A stretch of 5,271 nt of DNA from Blastocatellia bacterium (GCA_003175865.1 PSRF01000024.1:1-5271); one strand, 5' to 3'; shown: positions 1-4,350, numbered from the stretch's first letter. Made by a program: numbers and translations. Notes: generated from the letters alone by a model not told the origin.

Positions 1-228
1 CGAGCCGACACATCAGGTTCTTTGAGCTACTGGCAGATCTACGACAGCGGGGCACAGTATTTCAAGCCGCAAATGGCCAGCTCGGTAGTCCACACCGTGG
101 AGCTAATGATCAAATCGCTTCGCCGACACCGTGGAGGTACAAGTCGGGTTTCGACACCTCTCGACTTCGGGGACGCAGTTCACTGTCTCGTTGGACGGCA
201 GATCTACAGAGTGGCGACGTCATATTGA
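1..228 (+). CDS. Possible 3' end of an upstream gene running into repeat R1 (doubtful)
   Basis: The plus-strand frame is open from the first base to a TGA at 226-228. Its first 25 codons (RADTSGSLSYWQIYDSGAQY, then FKPQM) read like ordinary protein and could be the C-terminal part of a gene that starts outside the window. From about position 75 the frame crosses repeat R1, and the residues after that (VELMIKSLRRH and onward) are simply the repeat read in this frame. An internal start at 22 is possible but has no obvious ribosome binding site. One reading is that insertion of the repeat replaced the original C-terminus of a real gene. The other is that the frame is open by chance. No domain is recognised. 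Sequence to the left of the window is needed to decide. Confidence 0.22.
   Translation, partial: RADTSGSLSYWQIYDSGAQYFKPQMASSVVHTVELMIKSLRRHRGGTSRVSTPLDFGDAVHCLVGRQIYRVATSY
75..157 (+). repeat. Dispersed repeat R1, type 1 (left flank of the PIN toxin-antitoxin unit)
   Basis: It shares 27 identical bases (103-129) with R2 and R4, and a right arm (130-157, CGTGGAGG..CAAGTCGG..TTTCGACAC) with R3. The left arm matches R2 from GGCCAGCTCGGTA at 75-87. The 11-mer ACACCGTGGAG occurs twice inside it, at 92-102 and 126-136, 34 bp apart. A short inverted repeat TCCAC-acc-GTGGA sits in the left arm, and AAGTCG (141-146) can pair with CGACTT (162-167) just outside. On the minus strand it reads ETRLVPPRCRRSDLIISSTV then WTTELA, the same peptide tail as R2 and R4. 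Unlike theirs, this tail does not reach the shared stop, because homology ends at 75. Confidence 0.85.
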
Positions 229-647
229 ACATCAAGTTGATGGCAGGCTTTAGCCAAAAGCGGAGTGTCGGTGGACACCAGAATGCGAGCGTGCGTTAGA
301 AGTGCTGTTGCAACCACTTCGGCGGCGAGCAGATTCAATCGAAGACCGGAAGCATCGAGTTCACTCATGACCGGGACCAAGTGGCGCAGGCTGATTAAGC
401 CGATCTCATCGGGCAGTCTGTCGATCGCCGCGAACACGGCGGTTCGACGGGCGGGCGACAGAGCATCGAGTCGGCGCGAAATTGTTCCCTGCGAATTGGG
501 ATTTAGTGCGGCGCGCCCAAGTCGGTAGTACCAACTGCCCGTTGTGAACAGTTCCCCGTTGCTTACTGCGGCGTCGACCGGTGCTGGGGCGACGCGCGCA
601 ATTGCCAACGCGAGTAAATGATCATCAACTATCAGGTTGGAGCGCAT
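204..647 (-). CDS. PIN-like domain toxin of a type II toxin-antitoxin pair
   Basis: This 147-aa protein is probably a metal-dependent ribonuclease toxin with a PIN-like fold, acting in the cytoplasm on RNA. Visible signs are an acidic N-terminal strand (LIVDDHLL, Asp8/Asp9), the block FTTGSWYYRLGRA (about 34-46), Glu110 in NLLAAE, and Asp127 in ILVSTDTPLL followed by a C-terminal strand (QLDVQYDV). This spacing of acidic residues fits the PIN arrangement, and I associate the TTGSWYYRLGRA block with actinobacterial PIN-like toxins. The ATG at 647-645 follows the stop of the upstream gene with no spacer (TAAATG), so translation is probably coupled; I see no independent Shine-Dalgarno. A perfect 10-bp palindrome CCAGATCTGG (653-662) lies just before the junction. 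The gene appears intact. The RNA target cannot be read from sequence. Confidence 0.8.
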   Translation of the reverse strand: MRSNLIVDDHLLALAIARVAPAPVDAAVSNGELFTTGSWYYRLGRAALNPNSQGTISRRLDALSPARRTAVFAAIDRLPDEIGLISLRHLVPVMSELDASGLRLNLLAAEVVATALLTHARILVSTDTPLLAKACHQLDVQYDVATL

Positions 648-878
648 TTATGCCAGATCTGGATCAGATGCTGCGACCGCAGCAGATGCGCGCCAATATT
701 CGCCGCCCGGGCGAAACATGGCGATCACGGCCTCTTTTGCTTCGGGGTCAACTTCGCCAAATGTGTCAGGTGACGGAGGTAGGGGCGCCAGTTCTCCCGC
801 TGAGGCGGCGGCGGCGCGACAACGTGCGATGACCTGGGCTAGTCGCTCCTCGGGAAGATGGTCGGATTCGATCGCCAT
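648..878 (-). CDS. Putative antitoxin paired with the PIN-like toxin
   Basis: This is a 76-aa, alanine-rich, acidic protein encoded immediately upstream of the PIN-like toxin in the same operon. The N-terminal part (LPEERLAQVIARCRAAAASA, 8-27) is probably a helix. A proline-rich linker follows (about 30-38), then a second helical part (DPEAKEAVIAMFRPGGEYWR, 44-63) ending in SDPDLA. I see no MazE/AbrB, ribbon-helix-helix or HTH pattern, so it may neutralise the toxin without an obvious DNA-binding domain. The role is inferred from gene order (small antitoxin-like gene first, toxin second, TAAATG junction) and size, not from a recognised family. The start at 878 is favoured by the hexamer TAACAT ending 7 nt upstream, compatible with a leaderless mRNA; only a weak GGGA could serve as a ribosome binding site. 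Confidence 0.68.
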   Translation of the reverse strand: MAIESDHLPEERLAQVIARCRAAAASAGELAPLPPSPDTFGEVDPEAKEAVIAMFRPGGEYWRASAAVAASDPDLA

Positions 879-884
879 GTCCCA

Positions 885-890
885 ATGTTA
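885..890 (-). promoter_or_regulatory. -10 element of the PIN toxin-antitoxin operon (leaderless)
   Basis: On the minus strand TAACAT fits the actinobacterial TAnnnT pattern. Six bases (TGGGAC) separate it from the antitoxin ATG, so transcription would begin at or next to the start codon and give a leaderless mRNA. No good -35 hexamer is seen 16-19 bp upstream, which is common for this promoter type. Confidence 0.45.
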
Positions 891-986
891 GCTCTCGTGT
901 GACGCTTGATCTCTGTCGGCAAGTTGGCAGGCTAATGGGTTTGGGGCGCCCTCTCACTCCTCCCGAGCGGTCAAAGTGACATCTGC

Positions 987-1058
987 CTATGCGGCGACGG
1001 CCAGCTCGGTACTCCACCCCGTGGAGCTAATGATCAAATCGCTTCGCCGACACGACGG
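987..1058 (+). repeat. Dispersed repeat R2, type 2 (right flank of the PIN toxin-antitoxin unit)
   Basis: It is 72 bp long and aligns without gaps to R4 (4084-4155) with 10 differences. The 27-bp core at 1027-1053 is identical to R1 and R4. A perfect hairpin CTCCAC-CCC-GTGGAG lies at 1012-1026. On the minus strand it encodes PSCRRSDLIISSTGWSTELA then VAA and a TAG at 989-987, matching the R4 peptide. Upstream on that strand the frame is open only back to a TGA about 20 codons away, with no recognisable protein, so this copy is an orphan gene tail. Confidence 0.85.
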
Positions 1059-1105
1059 TCTGCGAAGGATCAGCTGTGGACCCTGCAGTTCGCTGTCAGT
1101 CGTTC

Positions 1106-1139
1106 AAGACGGCCACCAAAGGCAACATCCCGCCGTCTT
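1106..1139 (-). terminator. Possible terminator hairpin after the sigma factor operon
   Basis: A perfect 8-bp inverted repeat AAGACGGC (1106-1113) / GCCGTCTT (1132-1139) with an 18-nt loop lies about 70 bp beyond the stop of the membrane protein gene. A competing 6-bp stem (CCAAAG with CTTTGG) overlaps it. There is no U-run after the stem, so an intrinsic terminator of the usual kind is not shown. It could also be an mRNA-stabilising hairpin. The rest of the 1059-1209 gap shows nothing else I can support. Confidence 0.3.
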
Positions 1140-1209
1140 TGGCACTAGCCGGTAACCGTTCCGATTCGGGAATGCCTCCATGGTGACGTCGCCCGCGTCT
1201 TGAAAGACA

Positions 1210-2652
1210 TCAACTCAACGCATAGCCGTTGGCAATCTGCATTGCCCTATCAACGCTTAGGTCACCCGATGCAATTGCTAAGACTTTGCTGTTACGACCA
1301 ACCATCATGTAGGTGCCGGGCGCTGTTTGATAGACGTTGAATTTCGTACCCTTCATGGCACCGTCAGTAGCAGTGAGTGTCTTTACTACTTGCGGCGTCG
1401 TGGGGGACGGCCGCGATTCGCCCGAAGGATTAACGATGTCGCTATCGCTGGGAGGGTTCGGGCAACTCGCGAGATCAATTGCTTCTGACCAGTAAGAGAG
1501 TCCTCCTGAACGAGAAATCTCTTGTGCAAAGTTCACTTTGGCAGGCGTCGACCCATCTCCTGTCTGGCAGACAACGGAGGCCGCCATCCCGAGGTCTGCC
1601 AATCCACTTCCGATGTTTTGGTGAGCGTCAGTCCAGACTTCGTTGGTTACAAAGCCGGGAATGGTGGCAATGGGAAGCACGTTCGCCTGGGGCATCGCGA
1701 CATGACTGGCGAAAGTGATTCCTGTTCGGCTGTTATTGCGGACTTGGGCATTCGAAGGATATGAGACCTTCAACTGATCGGCTGAGAAACTTGGATTCAC
1801 CTGAACATCGGTCAGAGTCGATTGTTTCAACAGTTTTCCGTTGATCGTCGTAGTGAGCGCAACCGGCAGTCCTGTAGTCTGGTCAACCGTGACGGTTGTG
1901 TGCAGCACAAAATCCTGTGGCTTCGACGATGTCGACGTCGGGCTCGACCCGTGTTGGTCGAACTGCAAGGTCCACGTTTTGTTGCCATCTTTGGTCGACT
2001 CGTCGGCAGTCGGCTGAGAGCCCGCGGCCTGCGCGATGGCTTCACTAAACGCGTTCAAGTCGGTTTGCAAGGTCGAAGGTGCCAGTGAATTGCCGCATGA
2101 AGGAGCTTCTTTGGCGCCATCCGGATAGAAGCATGAATCGGTCACGCCGGATTTTGATGAGTAAGAGCTCTCAGTTGTGGATGTGTAAGCCGGATTATCT
2201 TTGTCGGCCGGCGTTGCAAAGCTCGACTTTGACCAAAACGAGCCGTCGGATGCAAGGCGATATGACTCGCTAAACGTGCCGACTCCGAACGGTGCCCAGT
2301 AAATGAAATCGGTCGGCTCATTCTGGTCCGTCTCGGTAGCCGACATGCTGTGCAAGTTGTTGAGACTGTTTTGCGCAGTCTTGACGACGCGGGCAGCCAG
2401 AGTCAGTTGTGGAAGTGGCGTAACCGGTGCACTTGCCGGCGGAGCACTCGGCGCGGCCACGTTGTGGGAAGCCGGCGAGGTTGTCAATCCAAAAGTGCCA
2501 AGCAGCGTTGCAACAAGCACAGTGGCTGTCCCGCCCAAGTATGCGCTGCGCCGTCTCGCCTTGCGCTTCTCGCCGACCTTGTGTACCTCTGCGAGCATCT
2601 CTTCGACGTCGATTTGATCTGGTTCCTCTTCTAGTTCCCATTCGAGTTGCAT
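1210..2652 (-). CDS. Membrane-anchored RseB/LolA-like protein, putative anti-sigma or sensor partner of the ECF sigma factor
   Basis: A 480-aa single-pass membrane protein. Residues 1-36 are cytoplasmic: an acidic helix (EWELEEEPDQIDVEEMLAEV), then a basic stretch KRKARRR. Residues 38-57 form one membrane helix. The rest is outside: a Ser/Pro/Ala linker (58-80), a first domain (about 84-300) and a second (about 310-480). The stretch VTVDQTTGLPVALTT, then TDVQVNPSFSADQLKVSYP, resembles the strands of LolA/RseB-type lipid-sensing domains. The end (VLAIASGDLSVDRAMQIANG) resembles DUF4367-like domains of anti-sigma proteins. Four cysteines (174, 186, 362, 397) could form two disulfides. There is no zinc anti-sigma motif (HxxxCxxC), so any sigma binding would rest on the short acidic N-terminus. 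The start is supported by GAGGAA 6 nt before the ATG. The gene follows the sigma gene by 97 bp. Sensor or anti-sigma role is inferred. Confidence 0.72.
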   Translation of the reverse strand: MQLEWELEEEPDQIDVEEMLAEVHKVGEKRKARRRSAYLGGTATVLVATLLGTFGLTTSPASHNVAAPSAPPASAPVTPLPQLTLAARVVKTAQNSLNNLHSMSATETDQNEPTDFIYWAPFGVGTFSESYRLASDGSFWSKSSFATPADKDNPAYTSTTESSYSSKSGVTDSCFYPDGAKEAPSCGNSLAPSTLQTDLNAFSEAIAQAAGSQPTADESTKDGNKTWTLQFDQHGSSPTSTSSKPQDFVLHTTVTVDQTTGLPVALTTTINGKLLKQSTLTDVQVNPSFSADQLKVSYPSNAQVRNNSRTGITFASHVAMPQANVLPIATIPGFVTNEVWTDAHQNIGSGLADLGMAASVVCQTGDGSTPAKVNFAQEISRSGGLSYWSEAIDLASCPNPPSDSDIVNPSGESRPSPTTPQVVKTLTATDGAMKGTKFNVYQTAPGTYMMVGRNSKVLAIASGDLSVDRAMQIANGYALS

Positions 2653-2749
2653 TGTTGATTCCTCAGCTTGCGCCTATGCCTAACGGCCGCGTTCTACGAG
2701 GAGTACACACACGACAGGGGCAAAAGGTTTACCGGCATCTTCAAAAAAT

Positions 2750-3265
2750 TTACGAGTAAGCCACCAGCAGCTCGGCAAGACGGGTTCTGGCTTTGAAAAG
2801 ATGGGCCTTGGCCGTCGATTCCCGGCAGCCGAGTATGCGAGCGACCTCTGCGACGCGATAATCACGGTAGTAGTGAAGTACCACGGCGGCTCTCTGAGCA
2901 TCAGGGAGCTTTGCAATCGCAGCCCGCACGTCGAGCACCTTCTCGACATCAACCGACGGGGCCTGCGCCGTATCAGCATTATCGAGAGGCGTTTCACGCG
3001 ATTGCTGTCTGCGTGCATTGAATGCCAGTCGAAATGCGACCCGCCTTACCCATGCTCCTGGCTTGTCGTAATGAGATACCCGGGCCCACGCGACATACTG
3101 GCGAATAAACGCCTCTTGGGCTATGTCCCGAGCAAGACTATCGACACCGACGATGTAGCGAAGCTCGTACACGAGACGGGGGAACTGGGTACGAAAATGT
3201 TCGTCAAAATCCCGGCTTGAACGCTGAGACCAAATGCTTTTGAGCGCGAAAAACTCCTTCCCCAC
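2750..3265 (-). CDS. ECF-type RNA polymerase sigma factor
   Basis: A 171-aa group 4 (extracytoplasmic function) sigma factor that directs RNA polymerase to a small regulon. Sigma region 2 spans about 19-84: DFDEHFRTQFPRLVYEL, the core-binding helix around ARDIAQEAFIRQYVAW, and KPGAWVRRVAFRLAFNARRQ. A short acidic linker (about 91-108) leads to region 4 (about 112-166: AIAKLPDAQRAAVVLHYYRD), with its helix-turn-helix YRVAEVARILGCRESTAKAH contacting the -35 box. Length and order are normal; no C-terminal extension is present. The start is a GTG at 3265-3263, chosen because GATACT ends 7 nt upstream, giving a leaderless message. A purine-rich GGAAGGAG lies just inside the frame, so a later non-standard start cannot be wholly excluded. 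It is the first gene of an operon with the membrane protein, its likely regulator. Confidence 0.92.
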   Translation of the reverse strand: MGKEFFALKSIWSQRSSRDFDEHFRTQFPRLVYELRYIVGVDSLARDIAQEAFIRQYVAWARVSHYDKPGAWVRRVAFRLAFNARRQQSRETPLDNADTAQAPSVDVEKVLDVRAAIAKLPDAQRAAVVLHYYRDYRVAEVARILGCRESTAKAHLFKARTRLAELLVAYS

Positions 3266-3271
3266 TCAGGG

Positions 3272-3277
3272 AGTATC
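3272..3277 (-). promoter_or_regulatory. -10 element of the ECF sigma factor operon (leaderless)
   Basis: On the minus strand GATACT lies six bases (CCCTGA) before the GTG start, the spacing expected for leaderless transcription. GATACT matches the key A and final T of the actinobacterial -10. No clear -35 is present, and I do not see an ECF-type GGAAC box that would indicate autoregulation. Confidence 0.4.
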
Positions 3278-3309
3278 GGCGGTTTGGGCCGGGCGGTTGA
3301 TCCTCAACT

Positions 3310-3384
3310 TCACGGTAGGTCAGCCGGGTCCAACCCGGGATCGAACGGCAAGACCGCCTCCACCAGGACGTTCTTGGTCGTGGC
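3310..3384 (-). pseudogene. Short 3' gene fragment, unidentified
   Basis: The last 24 codons before a TGA at 3312-3310 read ATTKNVLVEAVLPFDPGLDP then ADLP, and 21 of the 24 have G or C at the third position. That bias is what real coding sequence in such genomes shows, and it fades further upstream (beyond about 3384) in the same frame. I take it as the end of a gene whose body has been lost; the family is not recognised. A hairpin CCGGGT-CCA-ACCCGG (3324-3338) lies inside. The remaining sequence between 3266 and 3480 contains only this fragment and the palindrome at 3450-3463. Confidence 0.3.
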
Positions 3385-3449
3385 TAATGAGGTATCAAGG
3401 TCCCGCGTCCCGCGTGATAGCGGATGATCAGGCAGCCAGAACCAGATCT

Positions 3450-3463
3450 GTTGTCCAGACAAC
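3450..3463. promoter_or_regulatory. Palindrome GTTGTC-CA-GACAAC, possible operator or recombination half-site
   Basis: This is a perfect 6-bp inverted repeat with a 2-bp centre, located 17 bp left of repeat R3. The shape TTGT-N4-ACAA is typical of dimeric repressor sites, including the GntR/FadR type. On the minus strand TTGTCTGGACAAC differs at one base from a stretch of phage Bxb1 attP as I remember it, a comparison made from memory. No gene encoding a matching regulator is visible in the window, so the function is unassigned. Confidence 0.35.
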
Positions 3464-3480
3464 CCGTGTGGGAAACGTAC

Positions 3481-3525
3481 TAATCGCTTCGCCGACACCG
3501 TGGAGGTTCAAGTCGGTTTCGACAC
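3481..3525 (+). repeat. Dispersed repeat R3, type 1 (left flank of the HicAB unit), truncated
   Basis: It shares the 17-bp core AATCGCTTCGCCGACAC with R1, R2 and R4, and the type-1 right arm (CGTGGAGG..CAAGTCGG..TTTCGACAC) with R1. The left part of the repeat, including the TGATCA section, is missing. Relative to R1 one G is deleted in GTCGG(G)TTTCGAC. That deletion shifts the minus-strand peptide frame, and a TAG follows CRRSD, so this copy cannot encode the full tail. The right arm contains GTGGAGGTTCAAGTC, which looks like a tRNA T-arm, but no tRNA can be folded around it. Confidence 0.78.
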
Positions 3526-3566
3526 TTTACGGCTCGGGAACTCGGCGCACCGGCAGGCATGTTTGG

Positions 3567-3594
3567 TTTGAGTGTCTCGTGCCCCTCGTAATGT
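3567..3594 (+). promoter_or_regulatory. Promoter of hicA-hicB (leaderless)
   Basis: A -35-like TTTGAG (3567-3572) is followed after 16 bp by a TAnnnT -10, TAATGT (3589-3594). The -10 ends 7 bases before the GTG at 3602, so the transcript would start at or beside that codon. The placement excludes the more upstream GTG (3572), which would overlap the -35 region. Confidence 0.5.
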
Positions 3595-3601
3595 CGCTCG
3601 A

Positions 3602-3811
3602 GTGAAGATCAAGGATGTTCTCAAAATGCTCGATGGTGACGGGTGGGAGCTCGCGCGTACGAGAGGTAGTCATCGCCAGTTCCGTCATCCGACCAAGCCT
3701 GGGACAGTCACCGTTGCGGGAAAGCCCAGCGTGGAAGTACCAAAGGGAACATTAGGTAGTATTTTGCGGCAAGCTGGTTTGAAGCGATCCGACGAGGAAG
3801 GGGAGTCGTAA
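3602..3811 (+). CDS. hicA: HicA-type mRNA interferase toxin
   Basis: This is a 69-aa HicA family toxin, a small double-stranded-RNA-binding-like fold that cleaves mRNA and is neutralised by HicB. The sequence follows the family from end to end: KIKDVLKMLDGDGWELARTR, GSHRQFRHP, GTVTVAGKPSVEVPKGTLGS and ILRQAGL. With the start placed at the GTG at 3602 the catalytic histidine of GSH is residue 24, the number usual in the family. A longer reading from GTG 3572 would add ten residues (SRAPRNVAR) not typical of HicA and would overlap the promoter. The gene ends TAA and hicB begins at the next base. It appears intact, so it should be active unless held by HicB. Confidence 0.93.
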   Translation: MKIKDVLKMLDGDGWELARTRGSHRQFRHPTKPGTVTVAGKPSVEVPKGTLGSILRQAGLKRSDEEGES

Positions 3812-4045
3812 ATGGCCGAAGCAAACGAATACTTGGTCGTAATCGAAGAAGGCCCCTCTAGCTTTGGTGCATACGTTCCAGATCTTCCTGGCTGTGTGGC
3901 TGTTGGTGAATCTCGTGAAGAATGCGAAGCGCTGATTCGCGACGCGATTGCATTTCACATTGAGGGTTTGATCGAAAAGGGCGAGCCGGTCCCTCAACCG
4001 CACAGCTCCATAATCCAAGTTCCGTATCGTCCCTCGGCGGCGTAA
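3812..4045 (+). CDS. hicB: HicB-type antitoxin, short form
   Basis: This is a 77-aa HicB family antitoxin that binds and blocks HicA. The family core, a partial RNase H-like fold, is clear: EYLVVIEEGPSSFGAYVPDL (6-25), PGCVAVGESREECEALIRDA (26-45), then an amphipathic helix AFHIEGLIEKGEPVPQP. The protein ends shortly after (PYRPSAA) without the C-terminal HTH or ribbon-helix-helix domain carried by longer HicB proteins, so autorepression by this protein alone is not expected. Translation start is well supported: AAGGGGAG lies 7 nt before the ATG, inside the end of hicA. The ATG abuts the hicA stop (TAAATG), giving coupled synthesis of toxin and antitoxin. Confidence 0.93.
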   Translation: MAEANEYLVVIEEGPSSFGAYVPDLPGCVAVGESREECEALIRDAIAFHIEGLIEKGEPVPQPHSSIIQVPYRPSAA

Positions 4046-4047
4046 TA

Positions 4048-4077
4048 CCACGCCGGCTCGCAATCGTCGGCTCGTGG
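4048..4077 (+). terminator. Possible hairpin after hicB
   Basis: CCACG (4048-4052) pairs with CGTGG (4073-4077), continued inward by CCG (4053-4055) with CGG (4068-4070) across a 2-nt bulge. It starts 2 bp past the hicB stop, the right place for a terminator, but no U-run follows. The short direct repeat GGCTCG occurs in both arms. Confidence 0.25.
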
Positions 4078-4083
4078 CGAGGG

Positions 4084-4155
4084 TTACGCTGCGAGGGCGA
4101 TCTCTGTACTCCAAGCCGTGGAACTAATGATCAAATCGCTTCGCCGACACGACGG
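4084..4155 (+). repeat. Dispersed repeat R4, type 2 (right flank of the HicAB unit)
   Basis: It is 72 bp long, gap-free against R2 with 10 differences, and has the 27-bp identical core at 4124-4150. On the minus strand it encodes PSCRRSDLIISSTAWSTEIA then LAA and a TAA at 4086-4084. Against R2, seven differences are at third codon positions (including TAA for TAG) and three are at first or second positions, each giving a conservative replacement (G/A, L/I, V/L). This copy is joined in frame to the serine-recombinase remnant upstream on the minus strand, making it the C-terminus of that gene. Confidence 0.85.
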
Positions 4156-4350
4156 GAGCCAAACGGCTTCGCCTCGACTGAGACGCTTCCGATCGCACTC
4201 ACGGAGCGTTTCACGAGCCAGCTCGGCTTTCTTCTCGATCTGGTTATCCGTCTTGGCTGCCATCAGCCGAGCCACGCACGTGGCATCGAGATTCGCAACG
4301 TCGAACAATCCGGCCAACCATTCGTCGCGCTGAGGGACAAGGATCGGTTG
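4084..4350 (-). pseudogene. Serine recombinase, C-terminal remnant
   Basis: Reading the minus strand, QPILVPQRDEWLAGLFDVAN, LDATCVARLMAAKTDNQIEK and KAELARETLRECDRK fit the region after the zinc-ribbon in actinobacterial serine recombinases. In these an EWL..LFDP.NLDATC segment leads into a charged coiled coil ending in a CDRKL-like motif; the identification is from memory of the family. The catalytic N-terminal domain and DNA-binding middle are absent. After ECDRKRLSRGEAVWL the expected rest of the coiled coil is missing, and the frame passes directly into the R4 peptide tail and stops at 4084, indicating an internal deletion. An ATG at 4317 exists but no start signal supports it. At its upstream edge it is fused to the GNAT remnant. 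It is a dead remnant of a mobile-element recombinase. Confidence 0.55.

Noticed and set aside
75..157. Insertion sequence with terminal inverted repeats and target duplications at the repeats
   Set aside because: No transposase-sized gene lies between copies, the copies are direct rather than inverted, and no flanking short duplications are seen.
2653..2749. A small gene or riboswitch between the sigma factor and the membrane protein
   Set aside because: The 97-bp gap shows only the ribosome binding site of the downstream gene; no conserved structure or convincing reading frame was found.
3324..3350. Minus-strand tRNA, from CCCGGGATCGAAC which resembles a reversed T-arm
   Set aside because: No cloverleaf can be folded. 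The stretch lies in a frame with strong third-position GC that ends in a stop, so it is better explained as a coding remnant.
3481..3525. tRNA gene, from GTGGAGGTTCAAGTC
   Set aside because: The T-stem does not pair (GGAGG against CGGTT), and no anticodon arm or acceptor stem can be built around it.
3572..3601. Longer N-terminus for HicA from the GTG at 3572
   Set aside because: It adds ten residues absent from the family, shifts the catalytic histidine from position 24 to 34, and overlaps the -35 region of the promoter.
75..4155. Repeats R1-R4 as integron attC sites, since toxin-antitoxin cassettes are typical integron cargo
   Set aside because: No paired RYYYAAC / GTTRRRY core sites are present at the ends of the repeats, they do not form the long imperfect hairpin of attC, and no tyrosine integron integrase is visible.
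75..4155. CRISPR array
   Set aside because: The copies are about 0.6 to 2.5 kb apart and separated by real genes. The 34-bp internal duplication in R1 has only two units.
4118..4333. Plus-strand frame starting inside R4 (MELMIKSLRRH...)
   Set aside because: Its first residues are the repeat read on the opposite strand. The codon-position pattern of R2/R4 differences supports the minus frame, and the rest is antisense to the recombinase remnant.
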